6,419 nucleotides of DNA from an uncultured Lachnospiraceae bacterium (GTDB taxonomy: Bacteria; Bacillota; Clostridia; Lachnospirales; Lachnospiraceae), in NCBI GenBank assembly GCA_946549155.1, contig CAMNQN010000188.1, forward strand, positions 1 to 6,419, written 5' to 3'. Made by a program: the position numbers and the translations under genes. The notes under the pieces are model-generated. The model was given only the letters and a program-made list of their open reading frames with translations, did not search any database and was not told where the DNA came from. Below are positions 1 to 6,419 of the stretch, piece after piece (position 1 is the first letter of the stretch; every line of letters begins with the position of its first letter).

Positions 1-137
1 TTAGATTTTCTTGGTATCCGGAGTTATTTTCCAGATGCTTGCGGCCCTGCGCGCCTGCCTCTTCCTGCGTCCTCTTAAATTAATTAACCACAAACCGAAC
101 GCCCTGCAAAAAGAATCTTATAATTCTATGAAGTCTC

Positions 138-166
138 TGGACTTTGAATCAGGGAAATGATAAGAT
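138..166 (+). promoter_or_regulatory. Putative extended -10 promoter for the VanZ-like gene
   Basis: The -10 element is TAAGAT at 161-166, preceded by TGA at 158-160, which makes an extended -10 (TGn). Seventeen bases upstream lies a weak -35, TGGACT at 138-143 (4 of 6 to TTGACA). Transcription would start near 172-174, giving a leader of about 38 nt before the start codon at 211. A small dyad, AAGTC-N4-GACTT at 131-144, overlaps the -35 and could be an operator or chance. The rest of 1-210 holds no recognisable gene, tRNA or riboswitch. This is motif reading only. Confidence 0.45.
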
Positions 167-198
167 GAAAAAGTACGAGTGGTTTTTAAACAGACACC

Positions 199-208
199 GG
201 AGGTGATC
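199..208 (+). promoter_or_regulatory. Strong Shine-Dalgarno site that fixes the TTG start of the VanZ-like gene
   Basis: GGAGGTGATC at 199-208 is complementary over ten bases to the usual 3' end of bacterial 16S rRNA. Its GGAGG core ends 7 nt before the TTG at 211. This spacing, with no nearby in-frame ATG, supports the rare TTG codon as the true start; the strong site probably compensates for it. Confidence 0.85.
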
Positions 209-210
209 GT

Positions 211-1272
211 TTGCGTATCAGAACATTTTTAAAGCCATTATCCTTTTTGCCAGCCATTCTTTTGATGTACATGATCTTTACGTTCTCAGCTCAGGAGGGA
301 GATCTGTCCGCTTCCGTGAGCTATAAAGCCAGCTGTGTCCTGGTAAAGACAGCGGACCGCCTGTTTGACATGGGGCTGGACGACTATCAGATTTCCTATT
401 TTGCTACCAAGATTAACGGCGTTACCCGCAAGGTAGCGCATATGACGGAATACTTTCTTCTGGCCATCGCGGTCTCCTTCCCCTTATATGTGTACGGACT
501 GCGGGGGATTTTGCTGATGATTTTAGCAGGAGGGTTCTGTATCGCCTTTGCCTGCGGAGATGAATACCACCAATCCTTTGTGGCAGGGCGTTCCCCCTCC
601 TCCAAGGATGTGCTGATTGACAGCATAGGTGTATTCATCGGAATTATTGTAGTACGCATCGTAGGCTGGACCGGAAGGATGACCCTCTTCCGCCCCATCA
701 AAGAACCGGAACCGGAAATGCAGCAACTGTCCCGAAAGGAACAAAAGCGCTGGAAAAAACAGCAGAAAGCCATAAAAAAAGCCGGGAAATCCGCAGTACC
801 CTATCAGAATGAGCCTTACCAAAACGGATCTTACCGGAATGGGCCTTATCAAAACGGCCCCTACCAAAATGGGCCCTATCAGAACGGTAATTATCAGAAC
901 AGCCCCGGTTATGATTCGAATTACGCCGGGCCTCAGGGCGGTGCCCGGACGAATCCCGGCAATCCAGGTCCCGATGGCTCCGGTCAGACTAAGCCCTACG
1001 GTTTCGGTCAGAACGGCCCTTACCGGAACGGTTCTTATCCGAACGGCTCTTACCAAAACGGACCTTATCCGAACGGGCCTTATCAAAACGAGCCTTACCA
1101 GAACGGGCCTTATCCGAATGGGCCTTATCCGAACGGATCTTACAACGGCTACGGCCCCTACCCCTATGAGCCCCAGGCTCCCCAATACATGGGAAGGCAG
1201 GAGGACGATCATTCCTCCGACGAGCTGGCGGAAGATATGCCCCTGTCCCACCTGCTGAGGCCAAAGAAATGA
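211..1272 (+). CDS. VanZ-family membrane protein with a pentapeptide-repeat C-terminal tail
   Basis: A 353-residue protein starting at TTG. Residues 1-155 form a VanZ-like domain with four predicted membrane segments (about 9-26, 80-96, 98-116, 135-153). Family motifs are visible: FTFSAQ near 23-28, RKVAHMTEYFLLA at 73-85, and DEYHQSF at 117-123 followed by R127, D133 and D137 in a GRSPSSKDVLIDSIG-type motif. The positive-inside pattern suggests both ends are cytoplasmic. Residues 175-193 are a strongly basic stretch (10 of 19 K/R) that could lie on the membrane. Residues 197-309 carry two arrays of (P/S)Y(Q/P/R)NG pentapeptides, and the end is acidic (330-342) before a final MPLSHLLRPKK. VanZ in Tn1546 lowers teicoplanin susceptibility; the biochemical role of chromosomal relatives is not settled, so no resistance function is claimed. 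Most family members end soon after the last membrane helix, so the roughly 200-residue tail is the unusual part. The gene stands alone and converges on rpoC. Domain call is firm; function is not. Confidence 0.9.
   Translation: MRIRTFLKPLSFLPAILLMYMIFTFSAQEGDLSASVSYKASCVLVKTADRLFDMGLDDYQISYFATKINGVTRKVAHMTEYFLLAIAVSFPLYVYGLRGILLMILAGGFCIAFACGDEYHQSFVAGRSPSSKDVLIDSIGVFIGIIVVRIVGWTGRMTLFRPIKEPEPEMQQLSRKEQKRWKKQQKAIKKAGKSAVPYQNEPYQNGSYRNGPYQNGPYQNGPYQNGNYQNSPGYDSNYAGPQGGARTNPGNPGPDGSGQTKPYGFGQNGPYRNGSYPNGSYQNGPYPNGPYQNEPYQNGPYPNGPYPNGSYNGYGPYPYEPQAPQYMGRQEDDHSSDELAEDMPLSHLLRPKK
799..903 (+). repeat. Coding tandem repeat, array 1 (seven pentapeptide units)
   Basis: Seven consecutive 15-nt units encode residues 197-231 of the VanZ-like protein: PYQNE, PYQNG, SYRNG, PYQNG, PYQNG, PYQNG, NYQNS. 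Units differ mainly at synonymous third positions (TAT/TAC, CAA/CAG, AAC/AAT, GGA/GGC/GGG/GGT). The peptide is therefore better conserved than the DNA, which argues against very recent slippage. Confidence 0.93.
1018..1137 (+). repeat. Coding tandem repeat, array 2 (eight pentapeptide units)
   Basis: Eight 15-nt units encode residues 270-309: PYRNG, SYPNG, SYQNG, PYPNG, PYQNE, PYQNG, PYPNG, PYPNG, then degenerating into SYNGYGPYPYEP. A glycine/proline/asparagine-rich spacer (232-269) separates it from array 1. Both arrays contain PYQNE-PYQNG, so one may derive from duplication of the other. Array 2 uses proline (CCG) at position 3 in four units, which array 1 never does. Confidence 0.93.
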
Positions 1273-1325
1273 GCGGCGCTGTAAGTGCTGGATATACCCT
1301 GGATTTTTCCACATAACAGTCAACT

Positions 1326-1561
1326 GTAACCAGTCCGCAGGAAGGGGCCCGGTTACTCTGGTAAGACATTTGCAGGAGCTCTAAGCATCTTGCTTTGCCG
1401 AAGCTTTGCGTTAAAATCCCAGCGACACATGTTTGAGTAAAACAAGTTTGTGCCGCTGGGATTTTGATTTTAGCAAAGCTTCGGCAGAGCTTAGATGCTC
1501 TTGAGCTCCGAAACAGTCTTGCCAGAGTAACCGGGCCCCTTCCTGCGGACGTCCGGTTTAC
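1326..1561. repeat. Very long imperfect palindrome between convergent genes
   Basis: The outermost arms, 1333-1361 and 1522-1550, are perfectly complementary over 29 bp (one end GTCCGCAGGAAGGG). Moving inward, paired blocks continue: AAGAC/GTCTT, GGAGCTC/GAGCTCC, AGCATCT/AGATGCT, TGCCGAAGCTTTGC with its complement, then AAAATCCCAGCG/CGCTGGGATTTT. Small internal loops or bulges separate them. The tip can also pair, CACA/TGTG and TGTTT/AAACA, around a five-base loop GAGTA at 1435-1439. The five blocks plus the outer arm give about 74 Watson-Crick pairs. Outside the 29-bp arms, GTAACC (1326-1331) and GGTTTAC (1555-1561) weakly extend the pairing. There is no ORF worth calling inside, and I see no target-site duplication at the edges. 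It may be a dispersed palindromic element, an elaborate bidirectional terminator, or both. Confidence 0.95.
1411..1471. terminator. Bidirectional intrinsic terminator core between the VanZ-like gene and rpoC
   Basis: A 12-bp stem, AAAATCCCAGCG at 1413-1424 with CGCTGGGATTTT at 1454-1465, encloses a 29-nt apical region that can itself fold. On the + strand the stem is followed by TTTTGATTTT (1462-1471), a reasonable U-tract ending the VanZ-like transcript. On the - strand the tract is shorter, TTTTAA after CCCAGCG-complement, so termination of rpoBC may be weaker there or rely on the larger palindrome around it. No U-tract follows the outer 29-bp stem in either direction, so release should occur at this core. 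Confidence 0.75.
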
Positions 1562-1579
1562 TCATGAAAAAATCTTACT

Positions 1580-4500
1580 CTATTCTTCCTGCGTTCCCTC
1601 TAAAACAGGTTCCGCCGGTTCTTCCATATCTTCCTCTGATGCCTCGGTCATGTCCGGTTCCTCTGACTCCTGGCCGTCCTCCAGAGCATCCTCTGAGTCT
1701 TCTGCCAGATCCACCTCATCGTCCAATTCCGTCAGGTCATCCTCCAGTTCCTCGTCCATCTCATCCAGATCCAGATCGTCGTCCAGATTCAGAACCTCCT
1801 CCTCGGTGTTCAGACGGACATTGCGATAGCGTTTCATGCCGGTTCCGGCAGGAATCAGCTTACCGATGATAACATTTTCCTTCAGGCCGATCAGCGGATC
1901 TACCTTGCCCTTGATGGCGGCTTCTGTCAGCACCTTGGTGGTCTCCTGGAAGGATGCTGCCGACAGGAAGGAATTTGTGGCCAGAGATGCCTTTGTGATA
2001 CCCAGCATAATCTGCTTGGCCTCCGCCGGCTTCTTGCCCTCCTCTATCATCCTCGCATTGATATCTTCCAGCTCCAGATTATCCACAAGGGTACCCGGCA
2101 GCAGGTCGGTGTCGCCGTTATCCTCGATCCGCACCTTCTTCAGCATCTGGCGCACCAGCACCTCGATATGCTTATCGCTGATTTCCACACCCTGGAGACG
2201 GTACACACGCTGTACCTCCCGGAGCATATAGTCCTGCACTGCGTTTACGCCCTTGATCTTCAGGATATCATGGGGGTTCACACTACCTTCCGTCAGCGCA
2301 TCACCGGCCTCCAGATAAGCGCCATCCAGCACCTTGATTCTGGATCCATAGGGAATCAGGTAGGTCTTGGCCTCCCCGTTTTCCTCGTTGGTAATGGTGA
2401 TTTCACGCTTCTTCTTGGTATCCTTGATCTCCACCCGCCCCGGAATCTCCGTGATGATCGCAAGACCCTTGGGCTTACGGGCCTCAAACAGCTCCTCTAC
2501 ACGGGGAAGACCCTGGGTGATATCGCCGCCGGCCACACCGCCGGTATGGAAGGTACGCATGGTCAGCTGGGTACCCGGCTCACCGATGGACTGGGCCGCG
2601 ATGATGCCCACGGTCTCACCCACCTGCACCGCCTCACCGGTGGCCATGTTGGAGCCATAGCATTTCGCGCAGATACCGTTATGGGACTTACAGGTCAGGA
2701 TCGTCCGGATCTTGATCCTCTTTAACGGCTCACCGTTTTCATCCGCCGTATCGTTGATAATGCGGGCAGCACGCTTCTTGGTAATCATGTGGTTGGCGCC
2801 CACAATCAGGCTGCCATCCTTATCGTAAATATCCTCGCAGGAGAAACGCCCTGTAATACGATCCTGCAGGTTCTCAATCTCTTCCTTGCCGTCCGTGAAC
2901 TCCTGCACATACATGCCGGGGATCTCGTCCCGGCCCTCACAGCAGTCCACTTCCCGGATAATCAGCTCCTGGGAAACATCCACCATTCGTCTGGTCAGGT
3001 AACCGGAGTCCGCAGTACGCAACGCCGTATCGGACAATCCCTTACGGGCTCCATGAGCGGACATGAAATACTCCAGTACGTCCAGACCTTCACGGAAGTT
3101 GGACTTGATGGGCAGCTCAATGGTGTGACCGGTGGTATCCGCCATCAGTCCGCGCATACCGGCCAGCTGCTTGATCTGCTTATCGGAACCACGGGCTCCG
3201 GAATCTGCCATCATAAAGATGTTGTTATACCGGTCCAGGCCGCCAAGCAGCGCCTTGGTCAGCTTATCATCGGTTTCCTTCCAGGTCTCCACCACTTCTT
3301 TATAGCGCTCTTCCTCTGTGATAAGGCCGCGCTTGTAGTTGCGGGCAATCTTATCCACAGTGTCCTGGGCTTCCTTAATCATCTGCGGTTTTTCCGGCGG
3401 TACGGTCATATCGGAAATGGATACCGTCATGGCTGCCCTGGTGGAGTATTTATATCCCATCGACTTGATATCGTCCAGAACCTCCGCCGTCTTGGTGGCC
3501 CCATGGGTATTAATTACCTTTTCCAGAATCTGTTTCAGACCCTTCTTGCCCACATGGAAGTCTACTTCCAGCTTCAGCTCATTCTCCGGCACAGAACGAT
3601 CCACAAAGCCCAGATCCTGGGGCAGAATTTCATTAAAGAGGAAGCGTCCCAGCGTGGACTCCACAATGCCAGTATGAACCTCCCCCTCGGGGGTCTGCTT
3701 ACTCATGCGGACCTTGATCTTACTCTGCAAGGTAATAGCCTTATTCTCATAGGCAAGAATCGCCTCATTTACACTCTTATAGATACCGCCTTCTCCCTTC
3801 GCGCCGGGCCGCTCCTGGGTCAGGTAGTAGATACCCAGCACCATATCCTGGGACGGAACCGCCACAGGTCCGCCGTCGGAAGGCTTTAACAGGTTGTTGG
3901 GGGAGAGCAGCAGGAACCGGCACTCCGCCTGGGCCTCCACTGACAGGGGCAGATGCACTGCCATCTGGTCTCCGTCAAAGTCCGCGTTGAAAGCGGTACA
4001 CACCAGCGGATGCAGCTTAATCGCTTTACCTTCCACCAGGATGGGCTCAAAGGCCTGAATACCCAGTCTGTGCAGGGTGGGGGCACGGTTCAGCATCACA
4101 GGATGCTCCTTAATAACCTCCTCCAGCACATCCCATACCTCGGGCTGAAGGCGCTCCACCATCTTTTTCGCATTCTTGATATTGTGGGAGGTACCATTGG
4201 CCACCAGCTCCTTCATCACGAAGGGCTTAAACAGCTCAATCGCCATCTCCTTGGGCAGTCCGCACTGATAAATCTTAAGCTCCGGTCCCACCACGATAAC
4301 GGAACGTCCGGAGTAGTCCACACGTTTTCCCAGCAGGTTCTGGCGGAAACGGCCGGATTTACCCTTCAGCATATCGGAAAGAGATTTCAGCGCACGGTTG
4401 CCCGGTCCGGTAACGGGACGGCCGCGGCGGCCATTGTCGATCAATGCGTCCACCGCCTCCTGCAGCATTCTCTTTTCGTTTCTCACAATAATATCGGGAG

Positions 4501-5350
4501 CTCCCAGCTCCAGCAGCCGTTTTAAGCGGTTGTTTCTATTAATAATCCGGCGGTACAGATCGTTTAAGTCGGAGGTGGCAAAACGGCCGCCGTCCAGCTG
4601 TACCATCGGACGCAGATCAGGCGGAATCACCGGGATCGCAGTCAGTATCATCCACTCCGGCTTATTTCCGGACTCCCGGAAGGCTTCCACCACCTCCAGG
4701 CGTTTGATAATACGAGCTTTCTTCTGACCGGTGGACTCCCGAAGCCCCTTGTTTAACTCCGCGGACTCCTTCTCCAGATCAATGGCTTCCAGCAGCTCCT
4801 TGATGGACTCCGCGCCCATGCCTACCCGGAAATTATTGCCGTACTTCTCTCTGGCGTCCTGATATTCCCGCTCCGTCAGCACCTGCTTATACTGCAGGTC
4901 GGAGGTTCCCTTATCCAGCACAATATAATTGGCGAAATACAGCACCTTCTCCAGCACCCTGGGAGACAGGTCCAGAATCAGTCCCATTCTGGAGGGAATC
5001 CCCTTGAAATACCAGATATGGGAAACGGGAGCGGCCAGGTCGATATGGCCCATACGCTCTCTGCGGACGCTGGATTTTGTCACTTCCACACCGCACCGGT
5101 CACAAACCACGCCTTTATAACGGATCTTTTTATACTTTCCGCAGTGACATTCCCAGTCCTTGCTGGGTCCGAAAATACGCTCACAATACAGACCGTCTCT
5201 TTCCGGCTTCAGCGTCCTGTAGTTAATGGTTTCCGGTTTTTTTACCTCCCCGTGGGACCACTCTCTGATCTTCTCCGGGGATGCCAGGCCGATTTTAATT
5301 GCGTCAAACGTCATCGGCTGATACGTTTCGTTAGTTGTTGTTTCCGGCAT
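1580..5350 (-). CDS. rpoC: DNA-directed RNA polymerase subunit beta-prime
   Basis: RpoC, 1256 residues, is the largest subunit of RNA polymerase and holds half of the active site. In order: the N-terminal zinc ribbon with C68, C70, C83 and C86; the switch/lid area with GRRGRPVTGPGNRALKSL near 307-324 and RFRQNLLGKRVDYSGRS near 334-350; the catalytic NADFDGDQM with magnesium-binding D457, D459 and D461; the bridge-helix region about 762-790 (SAHGARKGLSDTALRTADSG); the second zinc site C803/C804, C887, C894, C897; the trigger loop QLTMRTFHTGG at 928-938 with R932 and H935. The trigger loop has no SI3 insertion, as expected outside Proteobacteria. The start is placed at the ATG at 5350 because AAAGGAG sits 7 nt upstream; upstream in-frame ATGs at 5377 and 5374 overlap rpoB and lack that spacing. 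The conserved body ends near residue 1180, where the Bacillus subtilis protein also nearly ends; a 75-residue acidic tail follows. All active-site residues are intact and there is no frameshift. Confidence 0.99.
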   Translation of the reverse strand: MPETTTNETYQPMTFDAIKIGLASPEKIREWSHGEVKKPETINYRTLKPERDGLYCERIFGPSKDWECHCGKYKKIRYKGVVCDRCGVEVTKSSVRRERMGHIDLAAPVSHIWYFKGIPSRMGLILDLSPRVLEKVLYFANYIVLDKGTSDLQYKQVLTEREYQDAREKYGNNFRVGMGAESIKELLEAIDLEKESAELNKGLRESTGQKKARIIKRLEVVEAFRESGNKPEWMILTAIPVIPPDLRPMVQLDGGRFATSDLNDLYRRIINRNNRLKRLLELGAPDIIVRNEKRMLQEAVDALIDNGRRGRPVTGPGNRALKSLSDMLKGKSGRFRQNLLGKRVDYSGRSVIVVGPELKIYQCGLPKEMAIELFKPFVMKELVANGTSHNIKNAKKMVERLQPEVWDVLEEVIKEHPVMLNRAPTLHRLGIQAFEPILVEGKAIKLHPLVCTAFNADFDGDQMAVHLPLSVEAQAECRFLLLSPNNLLKPSDGGPVAVPSQDMVLGIYYLTQERPGAKGEGGIYKSVNEAILAYENKAITLQSKIKVRMSKQTPEGEVHTGIVESTLGRFLFNEILPQDLGFVDRSVPENELKLEVDFHVGKKGLKQILEKVINTHGATKTAEVLDDIKSMGYKYSTRAAMTVSISDMTVPPEKPQMIKEAQDTVDKIARNYKRGLITEEERYKEVVETWKETDDKLTKALLGGLDRYNNIFMMADSGARGSDKQIKQLAGMRGLMADTTGHTIELPIKSNFREGLDVLEYFMSAHGARKGLSDTALRTADSGYLTRRMVDVSQELIIREVDCCEGRDEIPGMYVQEFTDGKEEIENLQDRITGRFSCEDIYDKDGSLIVGANHMITKKRAARIINDTADENGEPLKRIKIRTILTCKSHNGICAKCYGSNMATGEAVQVGETVGIIAAQSIGEPGTQLTMRTFHTGGVAGGDITQGLPRVEELFEARKPKGLAIITEIPGRVEIKDTKKKREITITNEENGEAKTYLIPYGSRIKVLDGAYLEAGDALTEGSVNPHDILKIKGVNAVQDYMLREVQRVYRLQGVEISDKHIEVLVRQMLKKVRIEDNGDTDLLPGTLVDNLELEDINARMIEEGKKPAEAKQIMLGITKASLATNSFLSAASFQETTKVLTEAAIKGKVDPLIGLKENVIIGKLIPAGTGMKRYRNVRLNTEEEVLNLDDDLDLDEMDEELEDDLTELDDEVDLAEDSEDALEDGQESEEPDMTEASEEDMEEPAEPVLEGTQEE

Positions 5351-5357
5351 GACCGTT

Positions 5358-5364
5358 CTCCTTT
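5358..5364 (-). promoter_or_regulatory. rpoC ribosome binding site overlapping the rpoB stop
   Basis: Read on the - strand, AAAGGAG shares its first A with the last base of the rpoB TGA stop (5366-5364) and lies 7 nt before the rpoC ATG (5350-5348). The rpoB-rpoC gap is only 13 nt. The arrangement suggests translational coupling, keeping the two subunits near equal amounts. Confidence 0.9.
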
Positions 5365-6419
5365 CACTCTTCATCAAAGCTTTCGTCCAGGTCTACGAAG
5401 TCGTCTCCGTCACTTTCTTCCGCATCGCTTTCCTCTTCCTCCACAGCGATGAGCTCTTCGCCTTCAAACTGCTGCTGGCTGTAGCCATGGGCCGCAAAGG
5501 ATTCATTCTGATTGTATTTTCTGTCACCCTCAATGACAGAACGAAGATCTGTATCACCGTAATCGATGGTTTCCATGATTTCCACCTCGGTATTGTCATC
5601 CCGCAGCACTCTCACATCCAGTCCCAGAGACTGCAGCTCTTTTAACAATACCTTGAAGGACTCCGGAATACCCGGCTCCGGAATGTTCTCTCCCTTGATG
5701 ATGGCCTCGTAGGTCTTTACACGGCCCACCACATCATCGGACTTCACGGTCAAAATCTCCTGCAGCGTATAAGACGCGCCGTAAGCCTCCAGGGCCCAAA
5801 CCTCCATCTCTCCGAAACGCTGGCCGCCAAACTGCGCTTTGCCGCCCAGAGGCTGCTGCGTCACCAGGGAGTACGGTCCCGTGGAACGGGCATGGATCTT
5901 ATCATCCACCAGGTGATGAAGCTTTAAGTAGTGCATGTGGCCGATGGTGGTGGGGCTGTCGAAATATTCCCCGGTCCGGCCATCCCGAAGCAGTACCTTA
6001 CCGTCTCTGGAGATGGGCACGCCCTTCCACAATGCCCGGTGATCCCGATTCTCATACAGATAATCCAGCACCTCCGGAAGCAGCTCGTCACCGTGTTTCT
6101 CTTTAAATTCTTCCCACTCCAGATTTACGTAATCATTGGCAAGATCCAGAGTGTCCATAATATCATTCTCGTTGGCGCCGTCAAATACCGGGGTAGCCAC
6201 ATTAAAGCCCAGGGCCTTGGCAGCCAGGCTCAGGTGAATCTCCAGTACCTGTCCGATATTCATACGGGACGGCACGCCCAGGGGGTTCAGCACGATATCC
6301 AGCGGACGTCCGTTGGGCAGGAAAGGCATATCCTCCACAGGAAGTACACGGGAAACCACACCCTTGTTTCCGTGACGGCCTGCCATCTTGTCGCCCACGG
6401 AAATCTTTCTCTTCTGTGC
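5364..6419 (-). CDS. rpoB: DNA-directed RNA polymerase subunit beta, C-terminal part (5' end outside window)
   Basis: The frame is open from the right window edge to the TGA at 5366-5364, giving the last 351 residues of RpoB; a full-length protein would be roughly 1200-1300. Numbering from the edge, GDKMAGRHGNKG at 9-20 includes K11 and K19, matching the beta lysines that contact the initiating nucleotide (K1065 and K1073 in E. coli). IVLNPLGVPSRMNIGQ follows at about 42-57. HARSTGPYSLVTQQPLGGK at 176-194 includes the histidine equivalent to E. coli H1237. FGGQRFGEMEVWALEAYGAS and LTVKSDDVVGR mark the C-terminal clamp and anchor region that packs on RpoC. An acidic extension follows at 319-351. 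The GTG at 6398 is an internal valine codon, not a start. The rifampicin-resistance region lies outside the window. Co-transcribed with rpoC, 13 nt downstream. Confidence 0.99.
   Translation of the reverse strand, partial: AQKRKISVGDKMAGRHGNKGVVSRVLPVEDMPFLPNGRPLDIVLNPLGVPSRMNIGQVLEIHLSLAAKALGFNVATPVFDGANENDIMDTLDLANDYVNLEWEEFKEKHGDELLPEVLDYLYENRDHRALWKGVPISRDGKVLLRDGRTGEYFDSPTTIGHMHYLKLHHLVDDKIHARSTGPYSLVTQQPLGGKAQFGGQRFGEMEVWALEAYGASYTLQEILTVKSDDVVGRVKTYEAIIKGENIPEPGIPESFKVLLKELQSLGLDVRVLRDDNTEVEIMETIDYGDTDLRSVIEGDRKYNQNESFAAHGYSQQQFEGEELIAVEEEESDAEESDGDDFVDLDESFDEE

Noticed and set aside
119..124. Perfect TATAAT on the plus strand
   Set aside because: No acceptable -35 lies 16-18 bases upstream and there is no TGn extension; the TGATAAGAT element downstream is the better promoter candidate.
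1..126. Minus-strand frame ending at a TAA on bases 1-3
   Set aside because: It is at most about 41 codons between stops, has no ATG and no ribosome binding site, and its arginine/lysine-rich product is not recognisable. I cannot support a gene.
799..1137. CRISPR-like array
   Set aside because: The 15-nt units are contiguous, in frame, and have no unique spacers; they are coding repeats.
809..1258. Second plus-strand frame inside the VanZ-like gene (149 codons)
   Set aside because: It is a frame-shifted reading of the same pentapeptide repeats, giving a low-complexity T/L/I/R product.
523..1323. Long minus-strand reading frame (266 codons) opposite the VanZ-like gene
   Set aside because: Its length follows from the 15-nt periodic repeats on the other strand, which keep all frames free of stops. 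The product is a repetitive I/R/V/P string with no family resemblance, and no ribosome binding site was seen.
1326..1561. Riboswitch or other regulatory RNA leader
   Set aside because: It lies downstream of both genes, with no gene after it to control, and it is a simple long hairpin rather than a multi-helix aptamer.
1464..1829. Plus-strand serine-rich frame of 121 codons starting inside the palindrome
   Set aside because: The serine runs are the shifted complement of Asp/Glu codons in the RpoC acidic tail, and the N-terminal part is read from the palindrome arm. It lies antisense to rpoC.
2789..3889. Plus-strand frame of 366 codons, and a similar one at 3953-4525
   Set aside because: Both lie fully antisense to conserved rpoC sequence; the products look like random translation and match no family I know.
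5348..5377. Earlier rpoC starts at ATG 5377 or 5374
   Set aside because: They overlap the end of rpoB and add residues absent from typical RpoC; the ATG at 5350 has a well-placed AAAGGAG.

Overview
The window looks like a piece of chromosome from a Bacillota (Firmicutes) bacterium, probably class Clostridia and most likely a Lachnospiraceae-type gut anaerobe. The beta and beta-prime RNA polymerase subunits follow the Gram-positive pattern: the beta-prime trigger loop has no SI3-type insertion and the N-terminal zinc ribbon is like that of Bacillus. The Shine-Dalgarno sites are strong and GC is moderate. The family assignment is inferred from overall character, not from a database match.

Layout from left to right. 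Bases 1-210 are non-coding as far as I can tell and carry a plausible extended -10 promoter and a very strong ribosome binding site. Bases 211-1272 (+) encode a VanZ-family membrane protein with a long low-complexity cytoplasmic tail built from (P/S)Y(Q/P/R)NG pentapeptides. Bases 1273-1579 are a convergent intergenic gap almost filled by one very large imperfect palindrome (about 1326-1561), with a bidirectional intrinsic-terminator core at its centre. Bases 1580-5350 (-) encode complete RpoC (beta-prime, 1256 aa), and 5364-6419 (-) encode the last 351 residues of RpoB (beta), which runs off the right edge.

rpoB and rpoC are transcribed leftward and separated by only 13 nt; the rpoC ribosome binding site overlaps the rpoB stop codon. 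rpoC is the last gene of its unit here: no rpsL/rpsG/fusA follows, and the transcript meets the terminator palindrome and then the oppositely oriented vanZ-like gene. The two transcription units therefore converge on the palindrome, which would end both.

Most of the window is housekeeping sequence. The points deserving a second look are the roughly 236-nt palindrome, the strongly acidic C-terminal tails on both large polymerase subunits, the pentapeptide tail of the VanZ-like protein, and a lysine in RpoC at a position tied to fidaxomicin sensitivity. I see no clear evidence of a wholly new multi-gene system.
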